Shown in pieces: positions 26,362-35,363 of a DNA stretch of 64,000 bases (the first letter of the stretch is position 1; each line of letters opens with the position of its first letter). This stretch comes from Streptomyces flavidovirens DSM 40150. Lineage in GTDB: Bacteria; Actinomycetota; Actinomycetes; Streptomycetales; Streptomycetaceae. Under the pieces are notes generated by a model. That model was not told where the DNA came from. It did not search any database and saw nothing but the letters and a program-made list of their open reading frames with translations. The stretch is from assembly GCF_000429085.1 (NCBI RefSeq), contig NZ_AUBE01000024.1, positions 38,904 to 102,903 on the forward strand, read 5' to 3'. The position numbers and the translations under genes are program-made.

Positions 26362-27912
26362 CTAGCCCATGAACTTCTTGAACTCGTCGGGCAGTTCGAA
26401 GTCCTGCGCGCCCTGACCGGCCGGCAGGCCCAGCGCGCCGCCCGGCTGCGCGGCCTGCTCGCGGCGCTCGGCCGCGGCCTGCTCCTCCAGCTTGCGCTTC
26501 ATCGGGTTGCCGCTCTTGCGCTTGCCCTTGGCCTGCTTCTGCTGCTTCTTCTGACGGCCGGGGCCGCCACCCATGCCCGGAATCCCCGGCATACCCGGCA
26601 TTCCGCCGCCCTGAGCCATCTTCGACATCATCTTGCGCGCCTCGAAGAACCGCTCCACCAGGTTCTTCACGGCGCTGACCTCGACGCCCGAGCCCTTGGC
26701 GACGCGGGCACGGCGCGAGCCGTTGATGATCGTCGGATCCTGGCGCTCGGCGGGGGTCATCGACTTGATGATCGCGGCGGTACGGTCCACGTCGCGCTCG
26801 TCGATGTTGTTGATCTGCTCCTTGATCTGCCCCATGCCGGGCATCATCCCGAGCAGCTTGGAGATGGAGCCCATCTTGCGGACCTGCTCCATCTGGGCCA
26901 GGAAGTCGTCGAGCGTGAACTCCTTCGGCCCCTTCGCCAGCTTGGCCGCCATCGCTTCGGCCTCTTGCTGGCTGAAGGTCTGCTCGGCCTTCTCGATCAG
27001 CGACAGCATGTCGCCCATGCCGAGGATGCGGGACGCCATGCGGTCCGGGTGGAACGCGTCGAAGTCGTCCAGCTTCTCGCCGTTGGAGGCGAACATGATC
27101 TGCCGGCCGGTCACCTGGGCGATCGACAGCGCGGCGCCACCACGGGCGTCACCGTCGAGCTTGGACAGCACCACGCCGTCGAAGCCGACGCCGTCGCGGA
27201 AGGCCTCGGCGGTGTTGACCGCGTCCTGGCCGATCATCGCGTCGACGACGAAGAGGATCTCGTCGGGGCTGACGGCGTCGCGGATGTCCGCGGCCTGCCG
27301 CATCATCTCCTGGTCGATACCGAGGCGGCCCGCGGTGTCGACGATGACGATGTCGTGCAGCTTGTTCTTCGCGTACTCGATCGAGTCCTTGGCGACCTTG
27401 ACCGGGTCGCCGGAGCCGTTGCCGGCCTCCGGCGCGAAGACCGCGACACCGGCGCGCTCGGCGACGACGCTGAGCTGGTTGACGGCGTTGGGGCGCTGGA
27501 GGTCACAGGCGACCAGGATCGGCGAGTGGCCCTGGCCCTTGAGCCACAGGCCGAGCTTTCCGGCGAGGGTCGTCTTACCGGCACCCTGGAGACCCGCGAG
27601 CATGATCACGGTGGGCGGGTTCTTGGCGAACCGCAGACGGCGGGTCTCGCCACCGAGGATGCCGACGAGCTCCTCGTTGACGATCTTGATGACCTGCTGC
27701 GCGGGATTCAGCGCCTGCGAGACCTCGGCCCCGGCGGCGCGGTCCTTGATCTTGGCGATGAACGCACGCACGACCGGCAGCGCGACGTCTGCTTCCAGCA
27801 GGGCGATACGGATTTCACGTGCCGTGGCGTCGATGTCAGCCGGGCTGAGACGGCCCCGACCGCGAAGGGTCTTGAACGTCGCACTCAGACGATCGGAAAG
27901 GGTATCGAACAC
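26362..27912 (-). CDS. ffh: Signal recognition particle protein Ffh
   Basis: This 516-residue SRP54 GTPase binds signal sequences and 4.5S RNA and docks with FtsY. The N domain is followed by the G domain (GLQGAGKTTLAGKL, VDTAGRLGID, SKLDGDARGG) and the Met-rich M domain (MSKMAQGGGMPGMPGIPGM region and upstream helices), ending in a Lys/Gln-rich tail. Length is typical for Streptomyces. Monocistronic, between the CRISPR relic and the convergent methyltransferase. Confidence 0.97.
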   Translation of the reverse strand: MFDTLSDRLSATFKTLRGRGRLSPADIDATAREIRIALLEADVALPVVRAFIAKIKDRAAGAEVSQALNPAQQVIKIVNEELVGILGGETRRLRFAKNPPTVIMLAGLQGAGKTTLAGKLGLWLKGQGHSPILVACDLQRPNAVNQLSVVAERAGVAVFAPEAGNGSGDPVKVAKDSIEYAKNKLHDIVIVDTAGRLGIDQEMMRQAADIRDAVSPDEILFVVDAMIGQDAVNTAEAFRDGVGFDGVVLSKLDGDARGGAALSIAQVTGRQIMFASNGEKLDDFDAFHPDRMASRILGMGDMLSLIEKAEQTFSQQEAEAMAAKLAKGPKEFTLDDFLAQMEQVRKMGSISKLLGMMPGMGQIKEQINNIDERDVDRTAAIIKSMTPAERQDPTIINGSRRARVAKGSGVEVSAVKNLVERFFEARKMMSKMAQGGGMPGMPGIPGMGGGPGRQKKQQKQAKGKRKSGNPMKRKLEEQAAAERREQAAQPGGALGLPAGQGAQDFELPDEFKKFMG

Positions 27913-27984
27913 TGTGGTCGCAGATCCTCGGGATTGGGGGCTGAGTCAGTCGCCCCCCAGGGTATCCGGCCCCGCAAAACGTGA

Positions 27985-28016
27985 GCCCTCGCCTGCCATA
28001 TGCGACCGGCGAGGGC
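27985..28016 (-). terminator. glnD downstream terminator
   Basis: GCCCTCGCC and GGCGAGGGC form a nine-pair stem; on the minus strand it is followed by TCACGTTTTGC. It lies 134 bases after the glnD stop and 73 bases before ffh. Confidence 0.65.
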
Positions 28017-28102
28017 GGAACCCCCGCGTATGCGGGGAGCATGTTGCTTCCATGTCGGCCTCGCTGAGCCGCCCCGGATCACCCCCGCGTTTGCGAGGAG
28101 CA
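28014..28102. CRISPR. Degenerate two-repeat type I-E CRISPR relic
   Basis: Two 28-base units (28014-28041 and 28075-28102) share 20 of their last 22 bases and flank a 33-base spacer, giving the 61-base period of type I-E arrays. The shared core ACCCCCGCGT.TGCG.GGAGCA, read in reverse as TGCTCC.CGCA.ACGCGGGGGT, matches the type I-E repeat of streptomycetes. No further unit is found 61 bases on either side, no cas genes are in the window, and repeat ends are eroded. It overlaps the end of the hairpin downstream of glnD. Confidence 0.7.
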
Positions 28103-28149
28103 ACCGCTCGGGAGTAACGCCCGCCAGAGACAGAAGGTTACGCGTCCGC

Positions 28150-30627
28150 TCAGCGCAGCGCCGACTCCAGCGCCTTGGCGACCGACGCCGCGTCACCGTC
28201 CGGCAGCGGCGCGCCGTCCGGCCCTGTGACGTAGAACGCATCGACCGCGTTCGCGCCCAGGGTGCTGATGTGCGCGCTGCGCACCCGTACCTTCGCCGCC
28301 TCCAGGGCGTGGCCGATGCGGTGCAGCAGTCCCGGCGCGTCCTGCGCGCGCACCTCGATCACCGTCGCGAGACGGGACCCGGCAGGGGCGACCGTGACGC
28401 GCGGCGGTGGGGCCTGCGCGCCCCGCCTGCGCGGGTTCTTCTCGTACGCGCGCTCCCGCTCGGCCAGGCGGGACGGGATGTCCAGGGAGCCGTCCAGGGC
28501 GCGTACGAGGTCCGCCCGCAGCCGGGCTCCCTGTGGCAGCGCCCCGTACTCCGCCGCCACCCGCCAGTCGAGCAGCAGTACGCCGGGCTGCGCATCCGGG
28601 CCGTCCACCCAGTCCGGGAGTTCGGCGGCCCGCAGTTCCGCCGTCCGTACGGTCAGCCGGTGCATCGCCAGCACGCCGGCCACGGCCGGCAGGACACCGG
28701 GCTGGTCCGGTACGGCGATCAGCAGCTCGACGCCCAGCGGCTCCGGCTCCTGCCCGGCGTCCTCCGCGTGCGCCTCCGGCTGCGCGCGCAGCGACAGGAC
28801 GGGGCCGCCGGTACGGAACGCCTCCATGGCGAGACGTTCCTGCTCGGCGCTGGGAGCGGCGGGTTCCGGCGCGGCCGGTTCCGCGCCCGCCAGCACGGCG
28901 GCGACGCGCTTGACCAGGTCGGTGACGAGTGAGGCGCGCCAGGTGGACCAGGCGGCGGGCCCGGTGGCCAGTGCGTCGGCCTCGGTGAGGGCGTGCAGGA
29001 GTTCGAGGGTGCCGGTCGATCCGACCGCGTCGGCGACCGCGCGGACGGTCGCCGGGTCGTCCAGGTCACGCCGGGTCGCGGTCTCGATGAGCAGGAGGTG
29101 GTGGCGTACGAGCGTGGCGATCACGCCCACGTCCGCGCGGTCGAAGCCGATACGGGCGGCGACGTCGCGGGCGATGATCTCGCCGGCCACCGAGTGGTCG
29201 CCGGGCCAGCCCTTGCCGAAGTCGTGCAGCAGGGCGGCGGTCAGCAGCAGGTCGGGGCGGTGGACGCGGCGGGTGAGCGCGGAGGCCCGTACGGCCGTCT
29301 CGACCAGGTGCCGGTCGACGGTCCAGGTGTGGACGGGATTGCGCTGCGGACGGCACCGCACCCGCTCCCAGTCGGGCAGCAGCCGCGTGATGAGGCCCTC
29401 GGCCTCCAGCGCCTCCCACACCCCGATCGTCGCCTCGCCCGCGCCGAGCAGCGTGACGAGTTCCTCGCGCGCCTCGGCCGGCCACGGCACCGGCAGCGGC
29501 CGCGCGACGGCCGCCAGGCGGCGTACGGCGTGCAGGGAGACCGGCAGCCCCGACTGCGCCGCCGCGGCGGCGGCCCGCAGCGGGAGCACCGCGTCGCGCT
29601 CGGGCCGGGCGGTACGGGCGAGCACCACCTCGCCGTCCTGCTCGACGACGCCCTCGGCGAGCGGGGTGCGTTCGGGCGCGGCCTTGCTGCCGCCGAGCAT
29701 CGCGCGCAGCCTGGGCCGCACGGACCGGGCGCGCAGGACCCGGTTGACCTCGCGCCAGGTGACGTCGCCGGCGTACGCGATGGTGCGCGCCGCCTCGTAC
29801 ACCTCCCGCAGCAGCGTGTCGGCGTCCAGCAGCCCGAGTGCGCCGGCGACCTGGTCCTGCTCCTGGAGGGCGAGTCGGTCGGTGGCACGTCCGGTGGTCA
29901 GGTGCAGTGCGTCGCGTACGTCGAGGAGCCGGCGCCGCGCCGCGTCGAGGCCCTCGCGCGGGGCGTCGGCCAGCCAGGAGGCGGCGACGGCACGCAGCGC
30001 GGTGGCGTCGCGCAGGCCGCCGCGTGCCTCCTTGAGGTCGGGTTCCAGCAGGTACTGGAGTTCGCCCTGCCGTACGGCCCGTTCCTGGCACAGCCCGTGG
30101 AGTTCGGGCAGCCGCTTGGGGGCGAGATTGCGCCAGTCGGCGAGTACGGCGGTGCGCAGTCCGGCGGTGACCCCGAGGTCGCCGGCGATGTGCCGGGCGT
30201 CGAGGAGCCCGAGGTGCACCTTGAGGTCCTCGCCGGCGGTTTTGCGGGCCTCGGCGGGCGTACGTACGGAATGGTCGAGGGCGAGACCCAGGTCCCAGAC
30301 GGGGTACCAGACGCGGTCGGCGAGCGCCGCGACGGCGCTCTGGTCGGCGCGGCCGTCGTGCAGGAGCAGCAGGTCGAGGTCGCTGCGCGGGGACAGCTCG
30401 CCCCGCCCGTAGCCCCCGACGGCGACGAGGGCCGCGCCGCGTACCCCCGCTTCGAGGGCGGCCGTGGTGAACAGCGCCTCCAGCCAGTCGTCGGTCAGCC
30501 GGGCGAGGCCGGAACGGCGCGACGGCCCGGACTGCGACTTCTCCTGGAGAAGTCGCAGCCGGGCCGCCGCGTAGCCACTGGGTCCCGAGTCGTCGGACGG
30601 TTCGGTGATCACTTCTGCGCTCGTCAC
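28150..30627 (-). CDS. glnD: [Protein-PII] nucleotidyltransferase GlnD
   Basis: This 825-residue protein modifies the PII protein GlnK; in Streptomyces it is an adenylyltransferase rather than a uridylyltransferase. The N-terminal nucleotidyltransferase has VAVGGYGRGELSPRSDLDLLLL, followed by an HD domain (LLTAALLHDFGKGWPGDHS) for removal of the group and two C-terminal ACT domains (LIAVPDQPGVLPAV; VRAQDAPGLLHRIG) for glutamine sensing. GTG at 30627. Third gene of amtB-glnK-glnD. Confidence 0.96.
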   Translation of the reverse strand: MTSAEVITEPSDDSGPSGYAAARLRLLQEKSQSGPSRRSGLARLTDDWLEALFTTAALEAGVRGAALVAVGGYGRGELSPRSDLDLLLLHDGRADQSAVAALADRVWYPVWDLGLALDHSVRTPAEARKTAGEDLKVHLGLLDARHIAGDLGVTAGLRTAVLADWRNLAPKRLPELHGLCQERAVRQGELQYLLEPDLKEARGGLRDATALRAVAASWLADAPREGLDAARRRLLDVRDALHLTTGRATDRLALQEQDQVAGALGLLDADTLLREVYEAARTIAYAGDVTWREVNRVLRARSVRPRLRAMLGGSKAAPERTPLAEGVVEQDGEVVLARTARPERDAVLPLRAAAAAAQSGLPVSLHAVRRLAAVARPLPVPWPAEAREELVTLLGAGEATIGVWEALEAEGLITRLLPDWERVRCRPQRNPVHTWTVDRHLVETAVRASALTRRVHRPDLLLTAALLHDFGKGWPGDHSVAGEIIARDVAARIGFDRADVGVIATLVRHHLLLIETATRRDLDDPATVRAVADAVGSTGTLELLHALTEADALATGPAAWSTWRASLVTDLVKRVAAVLAGAEPAAPEPAAPSAEQERLAMEAFRTGGPVLSLRAQPEAHAEDAGQEPEPLGVELLIAVPDQPGVLPAVAGVLAMHRLTVRTAELRAAELPDWVDGPDAQPGVLLLDWRVAAEYGALPQGARLRADLVRALDGSLDIPSRLAERERAYEKNPRRRGAQAPPPRVTVAPAGSRLATVIEVRAQDAPGLLHRIGHALEAAKVRVRSAHISTLGANAVDAFYVTGPDGAPLPDGDAASVAKALESALR

Positions 30628-30659
30628 CCAGCAGCTCCCGTTGTCTGTGCGGTCGGAAA

Positions 30660-30998
30660 TCAGAGGGCGTCCGGGCCGCGTTCGCCGGTCCGTACCCTGA
30701 CCGCCGTCTCGACCGGCACGCTCCACACCTTGCCGTCGCCGATCTTGCCGGTACGGGCGGCCTTCACGACCACTTCGATGAGCTGTTCGGCGTCACTGTC
30801 CTCGACCAGCACCTCGATCCGGATCTTCGGTACGAGGTCGACCGTGTACTCGGCGCCCCGGTAGACCTCGGTGTGGCCGCGCTGGCGCCCGTATCCGCTG
30901 GCCTCGGTGACCGTGAGTCCCTGGACTCCGAAGGCCTGGAGGGCCTCCTTGGTCTCGTCGAGCCGGTGCGGCTTCACGACTGCCGTGATGAGCTTCAT
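30660..30998 (-). CDS. glnK: Nitrogen regulatory PII protein GlnK
   Basis: This 112-residue PII protein is complete: MKLITAVVKPHRLDETKEAL, the T-loop with Tyr51 (YRGAEYTVDLVPK; the residue adenylylated in Streptomyces), the B-loop TGKIGDGKVW, and the C-loop. It binds ATP/ADP/2-oxoglutarate and gates AmtB. ATG overlaps the amtB stop (ATGA). Confidence 0.97.
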   Translation of the reverse strand: MKLITAVVKPHRLDETKEALQAFGVQGLTVTEASGYGRQRGHTEVYRGAEYTVDLVPKIRIEVLVEDSDAEQLIEVVVKAARTGKIGDGKVWSVPVETAVRVRTGERGPDAL

Positions 30999-32359
30999 GC
31001 GTCCACCTTCTTGGTCTGCGTCGCGGCGTCGGCGTTGCCGGTCGCGCCGGGTGCGGGTACGGCCGTGCGGGAGGCGGAACCGCCGCCCGCTCCGCTGAAG
31101 TCGTACGCGGTCTCGGCGTGCTCGACCTGGTCGATGCCGGAGACCTCGTCGTCCTCGGGGACCCGCATGCCCATCACCTTGTCGATGACGAAGGCGAGGA
31201 GCGCGGAGACCACCAGAGAGTAGGCCAGCACCGCGAAGACACCCACGGCCTGCTTGCCGAGCTGGTCGAGTCCGCCGCCGTAGAAGAGGCCCTTGGCGTC
31301 GGACTGGACGCCGCCGGTGGCGAAGAAGCCGACGAGGAGGGAGCCGACGATGCCGCCGACGAGGTGGACGCCGATGACGTCCAGGGAGTCGTCGTAACCC
31401 AGCTTGTACTTGAGGCCGACGGCCATGGCGCACAGCAGACCGGCGATGGCGCCGACGGCGATCGCGCCGAGCGGGCTGACGGAGCCGCCGGCCGGGGTGA
31501 TGGCGACGAGGCCCGCGACGGCGCCGGATGCGGCTCCGAGCGTGGTGAACGAACCGTGGCGGATCTTCTCGTACGCCAGCCAGGCGAGCATGGCGGCGGC
31601 GGTGGCGACCTGGGTGTTGAGGAACATCACGGCGCCGACGCCGTCGTCGTTGCCCAGCCAGGAGCCGGCGTTGAAGCCGAACCAGCCGAACCACAGGAGC
31701 CCGGCGCCGAGCATCACCAGCGGCAGGCTGTGCGGGCGCATCGGGTCCTTCTTGAAGCCGACGCGCTTTCCGATGACGAGGATGACGCCCAGCGCCGCGG
31801 CGCCGGCGTTGATGTGGACGGCCGTGCCGCCCGCGAAGTCGATGACGCCCATCTCGAAGAGCCAGCCGCCGGAGCCCCACACCCAGTGCGCGACCGGGAA
31901 GTAGACGACGGTGACCCACAGGGTGATGAAGAGCGCCCAGGCGGTGAACTTGACGCGGTCGGCCAGGGCGCCGCTGATCAGGGCCGGGGTGAGGATCGCG
32001 AACATCAGCTGGAAGACAGCGAAGACGTAGACCGGGATGGTGTAGCCGTCCCAGAGCTCGGTGACTCCGATGTTGCTGAGTCCGACGTAGTCGGAGGACC
32101 AGCCGATGACCGAGCCGACGTCGGTGCCGAAGGCGAGGCTGAAGCCGTAGAGCACCCACAGGATCGTGACGATCCCGAGGCTGATGAAGCTCATCATCAG
32201 CATGTTCAGGGTGGACTTGACGCGGACCATGCCTCCGTAGAAGAAGGCCAGGCCCGGCGTCATGAGCATCACCAGGGCGGAACAGATGAGCATGAAGCCG
32301 GTATTGGCGGCAGACAGTTCGATCTTGTCTGCGGCAAGCGTCGTGATGCCTGGAGGCAT
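30995..32359 (-). CDS. amtB: Ammonium transporter AmtB
   Basis: This 454-residue channel of the Amt/Rh family has eleven membrane segments. The signature DFAGGTAVHINAG contains the first pore His, and the second is in IGVHLVGGIVG. The N-terminus begins MPPGITTLAADKIELS without an obvious signal peptide; the C-terminal tail that meets GlnK is present. It heads amtB-glnK-glnD and has a GlnR-like site 136 bases upstream of the ATG. Confidence 0.97.
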   Translation of the reverse strand: MPPGITTLAADKIELSAANTGFMLICSALVMLMTPGLAFFYGGMVRVKSTLNMLMMSFISLGIVTILWVLYGFSLAFGTDVGSVIGWSSDYVGLSNIGVTELWDGYTIPVYVFAVFQLMFAILTPALISGALADRVKFTAWALFITLWVTVVYFPVAHWVWGSGGWLFEMGVIDFAGGTAVHINAGAAALGVILVIGKRVGFKKDPMRPHSLPLVMLGAGLLWFGWFGFNAGSWLGNDDGVGAVMFLNTQVATAAAMLAWLAYEKIRHGSFTTLGAASGAVAGLVAITPAGGSVSPLGAIAVGAIAGLLCAMAVGLKYKLGYDDSLDVIGVHLVGGIVGSLLVGFFATGGVQSDAKGLFYGGGLDQLGKQAVGVFAVLAYSLVVSALLAFVIDKVMGMRVPEDDEVSGIDQVEHAETAYDFSGAGGGSASRTAVPAPGATGNADAATQTKKVDA

Positions 32360-32494
32360 CGGCGTCTCCTCGTCGTCGGTGCGGCCCGTGCGGGGGCGGA
32401 GCCTGTTGGCCTGTTGGCCGGTCGGCAGCAAAGGGATGAGCCGGTTATGCGCCATGAGGTTGGCGCAGCGCCGTTTCCGTCGATGCCCCTCGAT

Positions 32495-32530
32495 GTTTCG
32501 CCGCAGTGACGAAGAGGTCGTGCGTGTTAC
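32495..32530 (-). promoter_or_regulatory. GlnR-like binding site upstream of amtB
   Basis: On the minus strand GTAAC-N6-GACCT is followed four bases later by GTCAC-N6-GAAAC. The second half is a perfect gTnAC-N6-GAAAC GlnR unit as known for Streptomyces amtB, and the first has a degenerate b-box (GACCT for GAAAC). GlnR would activate the operon under nitrogen limitation. The identification rests on motif match and position. Confidence 0.75.
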
Positions 32531-32696
32531 GTACGGGTGAACCGCCGGACCGGGGCCCGTACGGCCGTTATCGTGTCGCAACCATCAAAAAACCGGCCGC
32601 GACCGCTACCCGTTCGACCTGGCGCGGGGGAGCCGAGTCGGGCTTCACGGGGTGGCTGTCGCGACCGGCGTCTGTGGCGGCCGCCGGGCCGGGCCC

Positions 32697-34172
32697 TCAG
32701 ACCGCTTCGGCGGCTTCGGGGAGCTGGGCTGCGAGCTGGTCGGTGAGGTCGACGACCTCCGCCACGTCGCCGAAGTCCCTGGCGGCGGTGTCGACGGTCT
32801 TGCGGAGCCGGGTGTTGACCCGCTCGGAGCGGACGCGCCTGGCGACGCCCAGGGCCTTTTCGGCCAGTACGACGGACTGCTCGGGCTCGCGCTTGAGGAG
32901 GTGCACGGTGGCCATGCCGATGAGGTTGAGTGCGTACGAACGCTGGTGCTCCTCGTCCCTCCCGAAGAGCTCGACCGCGCGCTCCATGACGGGTTCGGCG
33001 AGCGAGGCGTAGCTGGGGCTGCGGCCGGCGACATAGGCCAGGTCGCGGTACGAGTGGGCGTTCTCGCCGTTGAGCTCGGCCTCGGAGAAGAAGCGGATCC
33101 AGTCGGGCTCGGGCTCGCCGTCCAGGCCCGCGTCGGCGAAGGTGTCCTCGGCCATCCGGACGGCCCGTTTGCACTTGCTGGGCTGGCCGATGTTGGCGTA
33201 GGCGCGGGCCTCCATCGCATACAGCATGGCCTGGGTCCTGGGGGTGGCGCAGTCGCGGCTGCCGTACTGCGCGAGGTGGATGAGCTCCAGCGCGTCGTCG
33301 GGCCGGCCGAGGTGGATCATCTGGCGGCTCATGCTGGACAGGACGTACGACCCGAAGGGCTTGTCGCCCGCTTCCTTGGCGGCGTGCAGCGCGAGGACGA
33401 AGTACTTCTGGGCGGTGGGCTGCAGGCCCACGTCGTAACTCATCCAGCCGGCCAGCTCGGCCAGCTCGGCGGCGCATTTGAAGAGCCGCTTGGAGGTGGC
33501 TTCGGGCTGCGGTTCCTGGAGCAGGTCCGTCACTTCGTGCAGCTGTCCGACGACCGCCTTGCGCCGCAGTCCGCCGCCGCACTGGGCGTCCCACTGGCGG
33601 AACATCATGGTCGTGGACTCCAGCAGGTCGAGCTCCGGCCTGGAGAGCCGGGACGGCCGTCGCGACGATCCGGCCGGTTCCGGGCGGCGCGGCTCGCCGG
33701 CGGGCGCGGGAACGAGCCAGCGCTGCATGGGCTCGATGAGCGCCGGTCCGGCGGCGAGCGCCAGCGAGGTGCCGAGGAAGCCGCGGCGCGCGAGCATCAG
33801 GTCGCTGCGCGAGAACTCGCTGAGCAGCGCGACCGTCTGCGGGCCCGCCCAGGGCAGGTCGACGCCCGACACGGACGGTGACTGGTGCGCGGAGCGCAGT
33901 CCGAGGTCCTCGACGGCGACGACGCTGCCGAAGCGCTCGGAGAAGAGCTCGGACAGGATGCGCGGGATCGGCTCGCGCGGCTGCTCGCCGTCCAGCCAGC
34001 GGCGTACCCGCGAGGTGTCCGTGCTGATGTGGTGCGCGCCCATCTGGCGCGCCCTGCGGTTCACTTGACGCGCGAGCTCGCCCTTGGACCAGCCGCTGCG
34101 CACGAACCACGAGCCCAGCTGCTCGTTCGGGCGCTTTCCAGCGTTCGTACCGCCTGCGCCACTGCCGCTCAC
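32697..34172 (-). CDS. nsdA: NsdA-type negative regulator of differentiation (HTH/TPR-like)
   Basis: This 491-residue protein has an N-terminal DNA-binding-like region (GELARQVNRRARQMGAHHISTDTSRVRRWLDGE) and a long helical repeat region resembling TPRs (YGSRDCATPRTQAMLYAMEARAYANIGQPSKCKRAVRMAEDTF). Sequence and position beside amtB match nsdA of S. coelicolor, whose loss increases sporulation and antibiotic production. GTG at 34172 with GGGGG upstream is preferred. It is probably monocistronic. Confidence 0.85.
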   Translation of the reverse strand: MSGSGAGGTNAGKRPNEQLGSWFVRSGWSKGELARQVNRRARQMGAHHISTDTSRVRRWLDGEQPREPIPRILSELFSERFGSVVAVEDLGLRSAHQSPSVSGVDLPWAGPQTVALLSEFSRSDLMLARRGFLGTSLALAAGPALIEPMQRWLVPAPAGEPRRPEPAGSSRRPSRLSRPELDLLESTTMMFRQWDAQCGGGLRRKAVVGQLHEVTDLLQEPQPEATSKRLFKCAAELAELAGWMSYDVGLQPTAQKYFVLALHAAKEAGDKPFGSYVLSSMSRQMIHLGRPDDALELIHLAQYGSRDCATPRTQAMLYAMEARAYANIGQPSKCKRAVRMAEDTFADAGLDGEPEPDWIRFFSEAELNGENAHSYRDLAYVAGRSPSYASLAEPVMERAVELFGRDEEHQRSYALNLIGMATVHLLKREPEQSVVLAEKALGVARRVRSERVNTRLRKTVDTAARDFGDVAEVVDLTDQLAAQLPEAAEAV

Positions 34173-34598
34173 TGGAACGCCCCCATCCCGCTGAAGCCTC
34201 TTTGCCCTAACCCCTGACAGAATGCCGTGAGTTGCGGCCTGTTGTCCCGGGGATGCGCCCCCTCGAACAGGAAAACGGGTTGCCTCAGGCATACCCACAA
34301 GCGCGGTTATTCCGGATTTCGTGTACCGAAAGTAATCCTACGATCACCCCTCCGGCCATGGCGATTCCACAAACGCCACCATTCGCCACCCCATCGAATG
34401 AACTCCCCCGCCGCCGGGCGCGATTCACTTGACAGACGCCGATCAGGAGTTGGCGGAGCGATGTGCGCCGGGGCGCCCGGTCCGGCCCGCACCACCTCCA
34501 GTGATCCTGTGCGCCGCCGGACCACCTCGACGGCAGCGGAGCGTCACAGGTTGACTCCAAGTCGTAACCACCGGCGCACTGGACCCGTTGGAGGGGGC

Positions 34599-35267
34599 AT
34601 GGGCTTCACGATCGGCCGGGAGACGCGGTCCGGCTCACGGCGCCGCGGCCGCATGTCGGACTGCACAACGGTGGCGGAGTACACCGGGCTGTGGGGCTGG
34701 GCGGTGGTGCCGGGCGCCAGAGCGGGTTCCGGTGCGGCGGGTGCGGGAGCGCGGGCCTGCTCGTGCGGCGATACGGCGTGCCGGGCACCCGGCGCCCATC
34801 CGCTGGACTTCGCGCCCGAGGTGCCGGCCGGCGCCTCTCTCGACGACGTGACCAAGACCTGGTCGGAGTTCCCGGGCGCGGCGGTGCTGCTGCCTGTGGG
34901 CCGTACGTTCGACGTCATCGAGGTCGCCGAGGCCGCAGGGCGCCGGGCGCTCGTACGGCTGGAGCGGATGGGGCTGCCGCTGGGGCCGGTGACCGCGACT
35001 CCGGACGGCCGGGCCCACTTCCTCGTCGCGCCGGGAGCCGCCGCCGAGCTGCCCCGGCTTCTCTACCGGATGGGCTGGGACGACGCGGACCTCGACCTGC
35101 GCGGCCTGGGCCCCGGCGACCACATCACGGCGCCGCCGTCCGACCTGGCCGGCCTCGGCCCGGTCCGCTGGCTGCGCCCGCCGGCCCTGGACACGGCCCT
35201 GGCGCCGCCCCAGGCGCGGTTGCTGGTCGGGACCCTGGCGTACGTGGCGCACCGGTCGCCGGCGTAG
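34599..35267 (+). CDS. Stand-alone PrimPol-type (bifunctional DNA primase/polymerase N-terminal) protein
   Basis: This 222-residue protein resembles the N-terminal PrimPol domain found in plasmid and phage replication proteins: a four-Cys/His-type N-terminal CSCGDTACRAPGAHPL, an LDFAPEVPAG region, and VLLPVGRTFDVIEV. The usual acidic catalytic pair (DxD/E) is not obvious: F-D-V-I-E-V is the only candidate. No helicase or primase domain follows. ATG at 34599 has GAGGGGG upstream. Conserved beside ftsY in streptomycetes; the role is unknown. Confidence 0.8.
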   Translation: MGFTIGRETRSGSRRRGRMSDCTTVAEYTGLWGWAVVPGARAGSGAAGAGARACSCGDTACRAPGAHPLDFAPEVPAGASLDDVTKTWSEFPGAAVLLPVGRTFDVIEVAEAAGRRALVRLERMGLPLGPVTATPDGRAHFLVAPGAAAELPRLLYRMGWDDADLDLRGLGPGDHITAPPSDLAGLGPVRWLRPPALDTALAPPQARLLVGTLAYVAHRSPA

Positions 35268-35268
35268 C

Positions 35269-35327
35269 GAAGGCCTCAATCGCCGGACGGGCTTCAAGAG
35301 AGCCCGTCCGGCGATTGAGGCCTTCGG
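35269..35327. terminator. 26-pair perfect hairpin between PrimPol-like gene and ftsY
   Basis: The arms 35269-35294 and 35302-35327 are perfectly complementary with a seven-base loop (TCAAGAG). It starts three bases after the PrimPol-like stop and sits between convergent genes, so it is a bidirectional terminator. The right arm contains the CCCGTCCGGCGATTGAGG motif of an extragenic repeat family seen elsewhere in this window. Confidence 0.9.
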
Positions 35328-35363
35328 GGTCCGGGGCCGCGCCCCGGTCGCCCTGATCGGCGG

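Noticed and set aside
30999..32159. Long frame reading across glnK and amtB in one frame (499 codons)
   Set aside because: It combines the real glnK with an out-of-frame reading of amtB; composition is Arg-rich and lacks any membrane segment.
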